Numbered from the stretch's first letter, positions 1-8,200 are shown. The stretch: 38,084 nucleotides of DNA from an uncultured Collinsella sp. (GCA_900751695.1 CAADSS010000025.1:1-38084); one strand, 5' to 3'. Translations and numbers: made by a program. The notes: generated by a model not told the origin, from the letters alone.

Positions 1-440
1 ACTTGGACGTGACCACCTATGCCGGCTGGGAGGATTTCCTTGCGCGCAACGACCTCTCCCCCGCCGACGAGCGCCTGCACTTGCTGACCAAAAAGGCGCG
101 CCGTACCTATGCGCAGAGTACCTACCGTGATGGCGACTACTTGGTCTTTGGCAGCGAGAGCTCGGGCATTCCCGAGCCACTGCTTGCCGCGGCGCCCGAG
201 CGTTGCGAGCGCATCCCCATGCTGCGCGATTGCGACTCACTCGATAACGCCGAGGCTTGGGAAGCTCACGAGGAATCGCTGGGGCATACCGAGGACAGCC
301 ACGAGGCCATCCTTCAACAGGATATCTGCGGCAACTTCGTCAACCCGGACGACTACCGCATCAGCGCACTCAACCTCTCCAACAGCGCCGCCATCGTCCT
401 CTACGAAGCCCTGCGCCAAACGGGCTTTCCGGGAATGTGA
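1..440 (+). CDS. trmL: tRNA (cytidine(34)-2'-O)-methyltransferase TrmL, 3' part
   Basis: SPOUT-class methyltransferase that 2'-O-methylates the wobble base of certain tRNA-Leu species, with SAM as donor. The reading frame is open from base 3 and the gene starts outside the window; by comparison with the roughly 157-residue E. coli protein about 50 N-terminal residues are missing. Visible motifs are GDYLVFGSESSGIPEPLL (SPOUT motif 2) and SALNLSNSAAIVLYEALRQ (motif 3, forming the knot that holds SAM). Between the IPM segment and NLSN there are about 43 more residues than in E. coli TrmL, an acidic stretch with EAWEAHEESLG. The TGA stop lies inside the left arm of a strong hairpin shared with the convergent UvrA-like gene. 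Family assignment is firm; which tRNA is the substrate is inferred. Confidence 0.85.
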   Translation, partial: LDVTTYAGWEDFLARNDLSPADERLHLLTKKARRTYAQSTYRDGDYLVFGSESSGIPEPLLAAAPERCERIPMLRDCDSLDNAEAWEAHEESLGHTEDSHEAILQQDICGNFVNPDDYRISALNLSNSAAIVLYEALRQTGFPGM

Positions 441-466
441 CAAAGGGACTATCCCTTTGTCACATT
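434..466. terminator. Perfect 15-bp hairpin between convergent genes
   Basis: Arms 434-448 and 452-466 (AATGTGACAAAGGGA and its exact complement) enclose a 3-nt loop. The left arm contains the trmL stop codon, and the right arm ends 3 bp before the UvrA-like stop. There is no long T-tract, but position and symmetry suit a bidirectional terminator. The same core (GACAAAGGGAC / GTCCCTTTGTC) recurs at 34611-34633, again at a gene end. Confidence 0.65.
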
Positions 467-469
467 CGG

Positions 470-2983
470 TTATAGGTAGCGGCCGGTGATGCTCTTGGAG
501 CAGACTGCGATGTCGCCTGGCGTGCCGGCGCAGACGATTTGGCCGCCCGCATCGCCACCGCCCGGGCCCATGTCGATCACGTAATCGGCGTTACGGATAA
601 GGTCGAGATCGTGTTCGATCACGATAACCGTGGCGCCCTTGGCAACAAGGCCGTCGAACACACTCAGCAGTACCTGAACATCGAGCGGATGCAGGCCAAT
701 CGTGGGCTCGTCAAATACGAACACGGCATCATCCTGCACACGGCCCATCTCGCTCGCGAGCTTAAGGCGCTGTGCCTCGCCGCCCGAAAGCGCCGGCGTG
801 GGCTCACCGAGCGTGAGATAGCCCAAGCCCAGGTCGTGCAAGGTCTGCAAGCGCGCCTGAACCTTCTTGAGTCCCACCGTGGCGTCGAGCGCCTCATCCA
901 CACTCATATCCATAAGCTGCGGCAACGTAAGCAGACTCCCGTCCTTGCCCTCGCGATGGATATGCGAAGCCGCGTCTGCATAACGTGAGCCGCGACATGC
1001 CGGGCAGACGATCTCGACGTCGGGCAAAAACTGCACGTCGAGCGATATCGAGCCCGTGCCATCGCACGTAGGGCAGCGCAAGGCGCCAGTGTTGTAGCTA
1101 AAGGCACCCGCCTTGTAGCCGGCTGCCTTGGCCTCGGGCGTACGGGCGAAGGCGCGACGCAGTTCGTCATGGATGTCGGCATAAGTCGCCACCGTCGAGC
1201 GCACGTTGGCGCCGATGGGCGTGGCGTCAATCAGGTTGGCACGGGCGATACCCTCGGCGTCGACCCAACGCACATGTTTTGGCAGGCGCCCACTGGCTGC
1301 CTGCGCCTTGAGTGCCGGAATGAGCGTCTCGAGCACCAATGTCGTCTTGCCCGAACCCGAAACGCCCGTCACCGCGACAAGGCGACCGCGCGGGATATCG
1401 ACTTCGAGCGGCTTGACGGTGTGGATGGTATCGGTTGCCATGCGGATATGTCCCTGGTCGAACATGTCGTCGTCAGTCACCTGCGGACGCAAGCGCTTGG
1501 GCTCTGCGCGCAAAAACGGAGCGATGCGGCTGCCCCGCGATTGCTCGACCTCGTCTACCGTGCCTGCAGCAATCACATTGCCGCCGCCTGCTCCAGCAAC
1601 GGGACCCATCTCAACCAGATAGTCGGCTTCCGCCAGTACGCGCGTATCGTGGTCGACAACAACCACGGTGTTGCCATCATCCACCAGATCGCGCATTACG
1701 CCCACCAAGCCGTCGACATTGGCAGGGGGCAAGCCGAACGAAGGCTCGTCCAGTACATAGAGCAAGCCCGTCGAACGGTTGCGCACCACACGGGCGAGCT
1801 GGACGCGCTGGCGCTCACCCGTGGAGAGCGTGGCACCGGCGCGGTCGAGTGAAAGGTAATCGAGACCCAGGTCGACCAGGCGACGGGCCGCACTCAAAAA
1901 CGAATCGCAGATATCCGCTGCCATGGGCTGCATCTCAGTCGGCAAGGATGCAGGCACCCCGCGCACCCACTCAATCGCCTCGCCTAGCGTCATGGCCGCG
2001 GCCTGCGCCAAATTGATACCGCGCACCTGAGGCAGGCGCGCAGCCTCGGAGAGACGCGTGCCGCCGCAATCGCGGCATGGCCCCTCGCGCAAAAAGCGCG
2101 CAACGCGTTTTAAACCCTTATCGTCCTTAACCTTGGCGAGCGCATTCTCGACGGTATAGACGGCGTTGTAATAGGTAAAGTCGAGCGGCGTGGCGCCCTC
2201 GCCGTTTTTGGGGACGTAGAGAATGTGCTTCTTAACCGCCGGACCATGAAACACGATGTCGCGCTCTTGAGGCGTGAGCTGGTTAAACGGCACGTCGGTG
2301 CGCACGCCCATCTCGCCGGCCACCTGCTTCATCAGATCCCACATGAGCGTGCCCCAAGGAAGCACCGCGCCCTCGTTGATAGTCTTTGACTCGTCGGGTA
2401 CCAAGCTCGCCTCGTCCACCTCGCGCATGACACCGGTGCCGCCGCAGGTGGGACACGCACCGCCGCTGTTAAACGCAAGGTCCTCGGCGCTCGGCGCGTA
2501 GAACTCACGACCGCATGCAGGGCACGCGAGCGACAGGCCTGCGGCAACGTTGAGGCTCGGCTCCACACGCGCCCCGCAATGCGGGCACACATGATGGGCG
2601 CAACGGCTAAAGAGCAGACGCAGGCTATTGTTGAGTTCAGTCATGGTGCCAAAAGTGGACCGCACGCCCGGCACGCTGGGGCGCTGATGCAATGCGAGTG
2701 CCGCCGGCACGTGCAATACCTCATCCACCTGAGCGTGCTCGGCCTGCGTCAGGCGACGGCGGGTATAGGTGCTGAGCGCCTCCAGGTAACGGCGCGAGCC
2801 CTCGGCATAAAGAACCCCCAGCGCCAGCGAACTCTTGCCCGAACCCGACACGCCGGCAATGCCCACAAGCTTTCCCAGCGGAATATCGATATCGATGTCT
2901 TTAAGGTTATGAACGCGCGCGCCACGCACCTCGATAGCCTGCGGGCTCATCTTCTGTTCCGTCACCTTTATCACCCTACTCAT
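470..2983 (-). CDS. UvrA-like ABC ATPase lacking the UvrB-binding domain (UvrA2 type)
   Basis: Twin-ABC DNA-binding ATPase of the UvrA family, 837 residues against about 940 in canonical UvrA. Walker A motifs lie at 44-51 (GVSGSGKS) and 540-547 (GVSGSGKT), a signature LSTGERQRVQLAR at 386-398 with Walker B LLYVLDEP at 407-414, and a second LSGGEAQRLKLAS near the C terminus. Zinc-module cysteines are CPHC 133-136, CPAC 154-157, CPTC 177-180, then CPTC 637-640 and CPAC 660-663. Between the first two CxxC pairs only about 17 residues remain where UvrA carries its roughly 110-residue UvrB-binding domain, so that domain is absent. Such short paralogues (Deinococcus UvrA2, DrrC-like) are linked to tolerance of DNA-binding drugs rather than UvrBC incision; this role is inference. 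It overlaps the upstream ATPase gene by 8 bp. The start at 2983 has a poor ribosome site; ATG at 2950 is an alternative. Confidence 0.88.
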   Translation of the reverse strand: MSRVIKVTEQKMSPQAIEVRGARVHNLKDIDIDIPLGKLVGIAGVSGSGKSSLALGVLYAEGSRRYLEALSTYTRRRLTQAEHAQVDEVLHVPAALALHQRPSVPGVRSTFGTMTELNNSLRLLFSRCAHHVCPHCGARVEPSLNVAAGLSLACPACGREFYAPSAEDLAFNSGGACPTCGGTGVMREVDEASLVPDESKTINEGAVLPWGTLMWDLMKQVAGEMGVRTDVPFNQLTPQERDIVFHGPAVKKHILYVPKNGEGATPLDFTYYNAVYTVENALAKVKDDKGLKRVARFLREGPCRDCGGTRLSEAARLPQVRGINLAQAAAMTLGEAIEWVRGVPASLPTEMQPMAADICDSFLSAARRLVDLGLDYLSLDRAGATLSTGERQRVQLARVVRNRSTGLLYVLDEPSFGLPPANVDGLVGVMRDLVDDGNTVVVVDHDTRVLAEADYLVEMGPVAGAGGGNVIAAGTVDEVEQSRGSRIAPFLRAEPKRLRPQVTDDDMFDQGHIRMATDTIHTVKPLEVDIPRGRLVAVTGVSGSGKTTLVLETLIPALKAQAASGRLPKHVRWVDAEGIARANLIDATPIGANVRSTVATYADIHDELRRAFARTPEAKAAGYKAGAFSYNTGALRCPTCDGTGSISLDVQFLPDVEIVCPACRGSRYADAASHIHREGKDGSLLTLPQLMDMSVDEALDATVGLKKVQARLQTLHDLGLGYLTLGEPTPALSGGEAQRLKLASEMGRVQDDAVFVFDEPTIGLHPLDVQVLLSVFDGLVAKGATVIVIEHDLDLIRNADYVIDMGPGGGDAGGQIVCAGTPGDIAVCSKSITGRYL

Positions 2984-4094
2984 GCCATAAAACTCGATCG
3001 CGAACGTACGCGCCCAGCATGGGCACGGTAAACCGGACGAGGCCGTATCCGGCAGCCTCGATGACGCGCTCGCGAATCAGGCTTGCGCGATATTTACTCG
3101 CCCAGCTCTGGGTACGATCACAACGCTCAATGATATCCGCCATGCGCGTCGGTTTGTTCTCGTCAACCGCCATAGCCTCGATAAAAAGGCGCTGTGGACT
3201 GCGCAGCCCGTAATACAGGGGCGCGTCAACCGCTTCGTAGAACTCGGAGACGGCATCCGCATGGCCATCCTCGACATCGCGCCTTTCGATGACCTGCGAG
3301 CCGCGTCGAACAGCAGACCGCCACATGTAATAGCCCACCAGCTGAACCATATATGGATGCCCCATGCTCTTGCGTGCCGCAAGGTCCGCCGTCTCCGCGT
3401 CAACGTAAAGACCAGCGTCTTTGACCGTCTGGATATACGAATCGCGTACCTTGGGCAAAGAGATCGCCCCCAACGTACGCTGCTGGGCACGCCGCAAAAA
3501 CGTCACGCTCGGCTCTTCGAGCAGATCGTCAACCATACTGGGTAAGCCGGCAAACACCAGCGCAAGACCACGCTGGTCGCTATCGGGCAAGCCCGTGGCA
3601 TCCTGGTCTCCGAGCACCTGCTGATAGAGAACGGCAAGAGCCGCCAGTTCCTCGATAGACGCCGATTGTGCCTCGTCAATCGCAAACAGTATGCCCTTGC
3701 CTGGACCGAGCCTCTTGAGGCGCTCGTTGACCAGCCCTCGCAACGTCTCGCCCTTTGCTCGCGCCGCCTCGACCGACATCCGACCAAACGACGGACCGAA
3801 CTCCATTGACGTCACAACGGGTTTATTCGAGCGAAGCGCATCGGCCAAGCGGTCGCATAAGCCAAGCGACGCGGAATCGGAGACAACCGCCCATCCGCGC
3901 TCGCTGGCTAGACGTTGCAGCTCCCGCAGGAGAACCGTCTTGCCGCAGCCGCGATTTCCCGTAATGAGCATGAGCCTGCCCGGCGCTCCAGCGCCGTTGT
4001 CGAGTCCTTCCTCAAAATCTTCGATGACCGACTCGCGGCCGATGAGTATCGGGGGCCGCTTGCCGGCAGTGGGCTTAAAGGGATTTGGATTCAT
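2976..4094 (-). CDS. AAA+ ATPase with C-terminal winged helix (Orc1/Cdc6-like)
   Basis: A 372-residue P-loop ATPase. Walker A is TGNRGCGKT (45-53) and Walker B is ILFAIDE (135-141), followed by an AAA-type sensor region. The last 80 residues (SPQRLFIEAMAV onward) look like a winged-helix domain with a basic recognition stretch (TQSWASKYRASLIRERV). This is the layout of the bacterial 'ATP-binding protein' family related to Orc1/Cdc6 and STAND ATPases; a replication role is not implied. The ATG at 4094 follows GAGGAG at good spacing. The gene is first in a two-gene unit with the short UvrA, which it overlaps by 8 bp, so the two products probably work in one process, perhaps DNA damage or drug response. 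A promoter with tandem 14-bp repeats lies just upstream. The biological role is not known. Confidence 0.8.
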   Translation of the reverse strand: MNPNPFKPTAGKRPPILIGRESVIEDFEEGLDNGAGAPGRLMLITGNRGCGKTVLLRELQRLASERGWAVVSDSASLGLCDRLADALRSNKPVVTSMEFGPSFGRMSVEAARAKGETLRGLVNERLKRLGPGKGILFAIDEAQSASIEELAALAVLYQQVLGDQDATGLPDSDQRGLALVFAGLPSMVDDLLEEPSVTFLRRAQQRTLGAISLPKVRDSYIQTVKDAGLYVDAETADLAARKSMGHPYMVQLVGYYMWRSAVRRGSQVIERRDVEDGHADAVSEFYEAVDAPLYYGLRSPQRLFIEAMAVDENKPTRMADIIERCDRTQSWASKYRASLIRERVIEAAGYGLVRFTVPMLGAYVRDRVLWHE

Positions 4095-4127
4095 GTCGGA
4101 CTCCTCGGATTGGCAAACCCTGGCAAT

Positions 4128-4161
4128 AGTTATACCAACTTGTACCGAGTTATACCAACTT
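4128..4161 (-). promoter_or_regulatory. Promoter with tandem 14-bp direct repeats
   Basis: AGTTATACCAACTT occurs at 4128-4141 and again at 4148-4161, exactly 20 bp apart, about two helical turns. Read on the minus strand the repeats supply a -35 TTGGTA (4153-4158) and a -10 TATAAC (4129-4134) with an 18-bp spacer, placing transcription start about 28 nt before the AAA ATPase start. The phasing suggests a dimeric regulator binding over the promoter. The promoter reading is inference; the repeats are directly visible. Confidence 0.5.
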
Positions 4162-4165
4162 AATC

Positions 4166-4190
4166 TGACAAAGGGACTGACAATTTGTCA
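4166..4190. repeat. Degenerate member of the GACAAAGGGAC palindrome family
   Basis: Arms TGACAAA (4166-4172) and TTTGTCA (4184-4190) around an 11-nt loop that begins GGGACTGAC. The left half is the same word as at 434 and 34611, while the right half has diverged. It sits downstream of the GTPase gene that ends at 4258 and may be a decayed terminator. Confidence 0.4.
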
Positions 4191-4257
4191 CGCTGGCACC
4201 AAAACCAATTTGTCAAGGGCTAGAGGACCAGAAAACCTACCATTTCTACCCCGTCCC

Positions 4258-6267
4258 CTAATGGCACATGTGGCCGAAAAAGGCGGCGTCTGCTGCTCGC
4301 CAGGGGCGGAAGGTGGAGGGATCGACCTTTACGTGCGCCGCGGCGGGTACGTCGTACCATTTGACCGTGTAACCGGCACCGTGAGAGCAAAAGACCGAAT
4401 CAGGCGTGTTGGGCAGATCGGCCTCGGGCTCATAGGCGGCAGTCTCGATTACACGCTCGGCATCATGGCAAGCCGCATAACCGGCGAACTCCAGGTACAG
4501 ATGACCGCGGCCGCTTGTGTAGGCAGCTACCTCCAGGGCATAGTCCTGCACCTCGGATGCCGGCACGCGACCCACAAGCTTCGCCCGGTCCCCCGCCATC
4601 GTCGGCGGCTCGTACTCGGCACCCATGCGCGTGGCATCTGAAAGCGCCCGGCCCACGCACTCCCCCGGCACCTCGAGCTCAAAGCGATACCACGGCTCCA
4701 GCAGCACCGCCGCGCCGGCCTCACGCGCCTGCATCAAACCCTGGCGAATCGCGCGGTACGTGGCCTGGCGAAAGTCGCCGCCCTCGGTGTGTTTGGCATG
4801 CGCACGGCCACCTGTGAGCGTAATGCGTACATCGGTGATGGGCGAGCCGGTCAGCACGCCCAGGTGATCGCGCTCCATGGCGTTAGTAAGTGCCAGACGC
4901 TGCCAGTTAAGATCGAGCTCGTCGGTCGAGGTCACGGTGCCAAACTGCACGCCCGAACCCGCTGGCAACGGCTCCAGGCTCAGATGCACCTCGGCATAAT
5001 GGCGCAGTGGCTCAAAGTGCCCCACGCCCTCGACCGGCTGCGAAATAGTCTCCTTATAGAGAATGCCGCCAGACTCAAAATCAATCGAAAGGCCAAAGCG
5101 ATCTGCCAATACCCGCTGCACGACCTCGAGCTGCACGGCGCCCATCAGCTGCAGGTGAATCTGCTCCAGATGCGTATTCCAGCTTACGCCGAGCATGGGA
5201 TCTTCGTCCGCCAACTCAGTCAGCGCTTTGAACACCGCATGGACATCGTGTTCGCCCGGAAGCACCGTATAGGTGAGGACCGGCGCAATGACAGGTGCAT
5301 CGCCCGCAGGCTCCGCGCCCAGGGCGTCCCCCGGGCGAACGTGCGCAAGACCCGTCACGGCACAAATACCGCCAGCGGCAACTTCTTGGGCAAGCTCATA
5401 CTTTTCGCCGTTATAGATGCGCACCTGATCGACCTTCTGCTCCCATGCCTCGGCACCGGAACGTCCGGCAATCATCTGCTTGGCATGCAGCGTGCCGCCG
5501 GTCACTTTAACCCATGCCAAGCGCTCACCGCGATCCCCGCGGCTGACACGATAGACACGCGCGGCAAACTCCGGGTGCCATGCCTGTTCGCGCATCAGCG
5601 CGCATATGCCATCCAGCAGTTCGTCCACGCCTTGGTCCTTGAGCGCCGATCCGGCAAAGCAAGGAAAGAGCTTGCGCTCGGCAACCATGCGCGACAGCGT
5701 CGCGGCGGAAAGCTCACCCGCCTCAAGAAACTCCTCGAGCGCCGCCTCGTCCAACGCAGCAGCGTCCTCCTGAACGGAGCCGCCCGCCAGCAGTTCGTTG
5801 GCATCCAGGCAGCCTTCGGAAAGACGCTGCCCAAGCTGTGCCAGCAAAACATCGCGGCCGGGATTCTCCAAATCGATTTTGTTGATATAGATGAACGTCG
5901 GGATCTCATAGCGCGCGAGCAGGCGCCACAGGGTTTCGGTGTGCCCCTGTACGCCATCGTTGGCGCCCACAACTAAAATCGCGTAGTCGAGCGCGCGCAG
6001 CGTGCGCTCCGCCTCGGCAGAAAAATCGACATGCCCCGGTGCATCCACGAGCATGACGTGGGTATCGCCATGGTCGAGCACGGCCTGCGACGAGAAAATC
6101 GTGATGCCGCGCTCGCGCTCGATCGCGTTCGTGTCCAGATGCGAATCGCCATCGTCCACGCGGCCGCGCTTGCGAATGCGACCCGCGTTGAACAGCATGG
6201 CCTCGGCCAACGTGGTCTTGCCGGCATCGACATGCGCCAAGATTCCAACGACCGCTTGCTTCGACAT
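4258..6267 (-). CDS. TetM/EF-G-like translational GTPase
   Basis: A 669-residue GTPase of the EF-G superfamily, closest in layout to ribosomal protection proteins. G1 is AHVDAGKTTL (11-20), switch I has ERERGITIFSS, G3 is DAPGHVDF, and G4 is NKID. Domain II, an EF-G domain III with ELADEDPMLGVSW, domain IV (ILYKETISQPVEGVGHFEPL onward) and domain V follow. Start ATG 6267 is chosen because it has AGGAGAG just upstream and begins at MSKQAVVGIL; an upstream in-frame start at 6336 lacks one. Sequence around the switch regions and the C terminus (SVFCSHGAGYTVKW) differs from true Tet(M). The safer call is therefore a TetM-like 'translation factor GTPase' of unknown substrate rather than proven tetracycline resistance. 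The gene appears to be transcribed alone. Confidence 0.82.
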   Translation of the reverse strand: MSKQAVVGILAHVDAGKTTLAEAMLFNAGRIRKRGRVDDGDSHLDTNAIERERGITIFSSQAVLDHGDTHVMLVDAPGHVDFSAEAERTLRALDYAILVVGANDGVQGHTETLWRLLARYEIPTFIYINKIDLENPGRDVLLAQLGQRLSEGCLDANELLAGGSVQEDAAALDEAALEEFLEAGELSAATLSRMVAERKLFPCFAGSALKDQGVDELLDGICALMREQAWHPEFAARVYRVSRGDRGERLAWVKVTGGTLHAKQMIAGRSGAEAWEQKVDQVRIYNGEKYELAQEVAAGGICAVTGLAHVRPGDALGAEPAGDAPVIAPVLTYTVLPGEHDVHAVFKALTELADEDPMLGVSWNTHLEQIHLQLMGAVQLEVVQRVLADRFGLSIDFESGGILYKETISQPVEGVGHFEPLRHYAEVHLSLEPLPAGSGVQFGTVTSTDELDLNWQRLALTNAMERDHLGVLTGSPITDVRITLTGGRAHAKHTEGGDFRQATYRAIRQGLMQAREAGAAVLLEPWYRFELEVPGECVGRALSDATRMGAEYEPPTMAGDRAKLVGRVPASEVQDYALEVAAYTSGRGHLYLEFAGYAACHDAERVIETAAYEPEADLPNTPDSVFCSHGAGYTVKWYDVPAAAHVKVDPSTFRPWRAADAAFFGHMCH

Positions 6268-6454
6268 GGCTCTCCTCTTATTGCAAGCCCATCGCACGCG
6301 GCAACGGGCGTTCACGCTCCACACTGGATGATACAATTTACGGGCCGGCGGGCGAAGCGGGCCCTATCCCCCGACCAAGCTCATCGCCCTGCGTTGCCGC
6401 GCGGCGATTTTCGTAGGTTCGCGCCTTGCGAAAGCCGGCTTTCAAAACAGCACA

Positions 6455-6494
6455 GCGAACGAAAATAGCCCCGGGTGGGACCATTTTCGTTCGC
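6455..6494. terminator. 12-bp inverted repeat between the GNAT and GTPase genes
   Basis: Arms GCGAACGAAAAT (6455-6466) and its exact complement (6483-6494) enclose a 16-nt GC-rich loop. It follows the GNAT gene, whose coding end is at 6522, on the minus strand and is itself followed on that strand by TGTGCTGTTTT, so it can serve as a terminator. The rest of the gap, 6268-6454, holds no convincing gene. Confidence 0.5.
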
Positions 6495-6521
6495 ACGAAT
6501 TATTGATACGCGTCCTCGCTC

Positions 6522-7013
6522 TTATGCCTCGCGTAGCCAATCGAACGCGACACGCGGCGTGCCGTCCGACACATACACGATGCCGGCGCGCTCGAACCCC
6601 GCCTTAATACTCGCACCCTGCATGGGCAGGTTGTCCTGATGCGTGTCGATGCGCAGGTGATCGGCACGCTCTTTGGCAAAGGCGAACATCGCAGCCGCGA
6701 TACCGTGCACGGTGCCGTCGGATGCCACACGGTGCAGCACGGCGTACGGAGTGTCGCTACGCCATTGACCGTCCTCAACTACGTCATAGCACTCGTCCGG
6801 GCCCTGTAAAAATGCAAACGTCGCCACCACGCGGCCATCGACTTCGCACACATAGCTGCCACCGGCAGCGATATCGGCAGCCAGCTGCTCGGCAGAAGGC
6901 GTGCCCTCGGGCCACTGCGTGGCGTTGCCATGCGCGCGCATAAAGGCGCGGGCCGCGTCATAGATAGCCATGACGGCGGGAATGTCGGTATCGAGGGTTT
7001 TTCTGATCATCAC
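6522..7013 (-). CDS. GNAT family N-acetyltransferase
   Basis: A 163-residue protein with a Gcn5-type fold. It starts IRKTLDTDIPAVMAIYDAARAFMRAHGN, then has a central strand YVCEVDGRVVATFAFLQG and the acetyl-CoA-binding region with GIAAAMFAFAKERADHLRIDTHQDNLPMQ, ending in the usual ligand-closing segment GFERAGIVYVSDGTPRVAFDW. GNAT proteins acetylate amines on small molecules or proteins; the substrate here cannot be told. GTG 7013 has GAGG about 7 nt upstream, and ATG 7010 immediately after is an equal choice. It is divergent from the small Cys/His protein, with a symmetric repeat in the 68-bp gap. Confidence 0.82.
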   Translation of the reverse strand: MMIRKTLDTDIPAVMAIYDAARAFMRAHGNATQWPEGTPSAEQLAADIAAGGSYVCEVDGRVVATFAFLQGPDECYDVVEDGQWRSDTPYAVLHRVASDGTVHGIAAAMFAFAKERADHLRIDTHQDNLPMQGASIKAGFERAGIVYVSDGTPRVAFDWLREA

Positions 7014-7031
7014 GCGGCGACCTCACGTTTA

Positions 7032-7063
7032 TTGGTATCACTTTGATTGAGCAATGATACCAA
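7032..7063. promoter_or_regulatory. Symmetric TTGGTATCA repeat in a divergent gap
   Basis: TTGGTATCA (7032-7040) and its exact complement TGATACCAA (7055-7063) are separated by 14 nt between two divergent genes. Each half provides a TTGGTA that can act as a -35 for one direction, though the matching -10 boxes are poor. It is a likely operator or paired promoter; the regulator is unknown. Confidence 0.4.
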
Positions 7064-7081
7064 CGTTTGGAGAGGGGCGCG

Positions 7082-7384
7082 ATGCAGATGGGAAGCAAAA
7101 AGCGAGCCGCCTGGTCAAAGGCCAAAAGCGAGTTTTTGGGCGCTGCCACCGGCGGCGATATGAGCGACCTGTTTGCGCGCGAGGACGAGCGTCGCGACGC
7201 CTTGGACGCCGAGCGCGATGAGGCTTGGCGCTACAAGTCGTGCGAGCGCAAAAACCGTTACGACACGCGCGCCGAGGCCGAGGCAGTTATGGCCGACTGC
7301 GAAAACCGCGGGCGGCGTGGTTTGGCCTGCTACAAATGCGAATACTGCGGTGGATGGCACCTGACGTCGCACCCATGGAAATAG
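7082..7384 (+). CDS. Small Cys/His-containing hypothetical protein
   Basis: A 100-residue, highly charged protein. The N-terminal two thirds are rich in Lys, Arg, Glu and Asp (AREDERRDALDAERDEAW). The C terminus carries CYKCEYCGGWHLTSH, a CxxCxxC...H cluster resembling a zinc knuckle seen in many small actinobacterial and phage proteins ending in 'GGWHLTS'. ATG 7082 is chosen because GGAGAGGGG lies just upstream; an earlier TTG at 7067 overlaps that site and is unlikely. Function is not known; a nucleic-acid or zinc-binding role is guesswork from the cluster. Confidence 0.7.
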   Translation: MQMGSKKRAAWSKAKSEFLGAATGGDMSDLFAREDERRDALDAERDEAWRYKSCERKNRYDTRAEAEAVMADCENRGRRGLACYKCEYCGGWHLTSHPWK

Positions 7385-7432
7385 ACGCCGCATCGGCACG
7401 GCGCTAGCGAAGCGCCGGTAATCGCACGCAAG

Positions 7433-8137
7433 TTACGGGCGCGGCGGCACTAAAACATCGTAACGAACTGCCTTGCCCGCAAGTTGATAGCTCGGCTTAA
7501 CGCCGGCAAGCAGCGGCCCCTTCACCGGCCGCTTGATAACGACCTTGCGCGGGTGCACCGCAAGCGCAGCTTCGACCAACGTCTCCTCATCGGCGCACGG
7601 CTGTTCCAGATGATGCAAGAGTTGGAACTTCTTTTTAACCGCCGCGCTCTTGGTGCGTCCGGGAAACATGGGGTCCAGATACACCACGTCAGGAGCGGTG
7701 AGCTCGCCCTGCCCGATCAGCTCAGCTGTATGGCGAAGGCCGGCAATGCTGTCCTCGCCCGCATGTAAGCGCATGCGCGCCACGGCTGTCGCAAGCGCCG
7801 GATCATCTGCCGCGCGATCCAAGGCATCCTTGAGGAGCGCCGCGATCACGCAATCCTGCTCATACAGATCGACGGTAAAGCCCGCGGCCGCCAGCAGCAG
7901 CGAATCCTCGCCAAAGCCTGCCGTGGCGTCAATCGCCCATGGGCTCTCGATGCCTTTTGCGCGCGCAGCCTTTACCAGCAGTTCTTGCTGCAGACGGCCC
8001 TGCTTGAGCCGTGGAAGCATGCGGCCAAAATCGGCACGCAGCTCCATCGTGCCGTCGGTAAGCGTGAGGCCCTCGGACTTCCCGATTAGCTCAAGCCCCG
8101 CGGACCGAGCAACAGAAAAGGGATCGACGACGCCCAT
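7433..8137 (-). CDS. rsmJ: 16S rRNA (guanine(1516)-N(2))-methyltransferase RsmJ
   Basis: A 234-residue class I SAM-dependent methyltransferase that modifies G1516 of 16S rRNA in the small subunit. Diagnostic features are LRADFGRMLPRLKQG, the SAM motif AIDATAGFGEDSLLLAAAG, the acidic strand LYEQDCVIAALLKDAL, and the catalytic block DVVYLDPMFPGRTKSAAVKKKFQLL, ending in RKVVIKRPVKGP. These match the RsmJ (UPF0341) family throughout and the length is normal. ATG 8137 has AAGGAG five bases upstream. It converges on the small Cys/His gene and is transcribed alone or with the small peptide gene upstream on the same strand. Confidence 0.9.
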   Translation of the reverse strand: MGVVDPFSVARSAGLELIGKSEGLTLTDGTMELRADFGRMLPRLKQGRLQQELLVKAARAKGIESPWAIDATAGFGEDSLLLAAAGFTVDLYEQDCVIAALLKDALDRAADDPALATAVARMRLHAGEDSIAGLRHTAELIGQGELTAPDVVYLDPMFPGRTKSAAVKKKFQLLHHLEQPCADEETLVEAALAVHPRKVVIKRPVKGPLLAGVKPSYQLAGKAVRYDVLVPPRP

Positions 8138-8200
8138 GGGTACTCCTTAACAAGCAAAACGAATACGCGAGCGCCGTTTATGTCGGCACCCAACCGTCCG

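Noticed and set aside
4258..6267. Naming the TetM-like GTPase a proven tetracycline-resistance gene
   Set aside because: The family resemblance does not establish resistance, and the switch and C-terminal regions differ from true Tet proteins.
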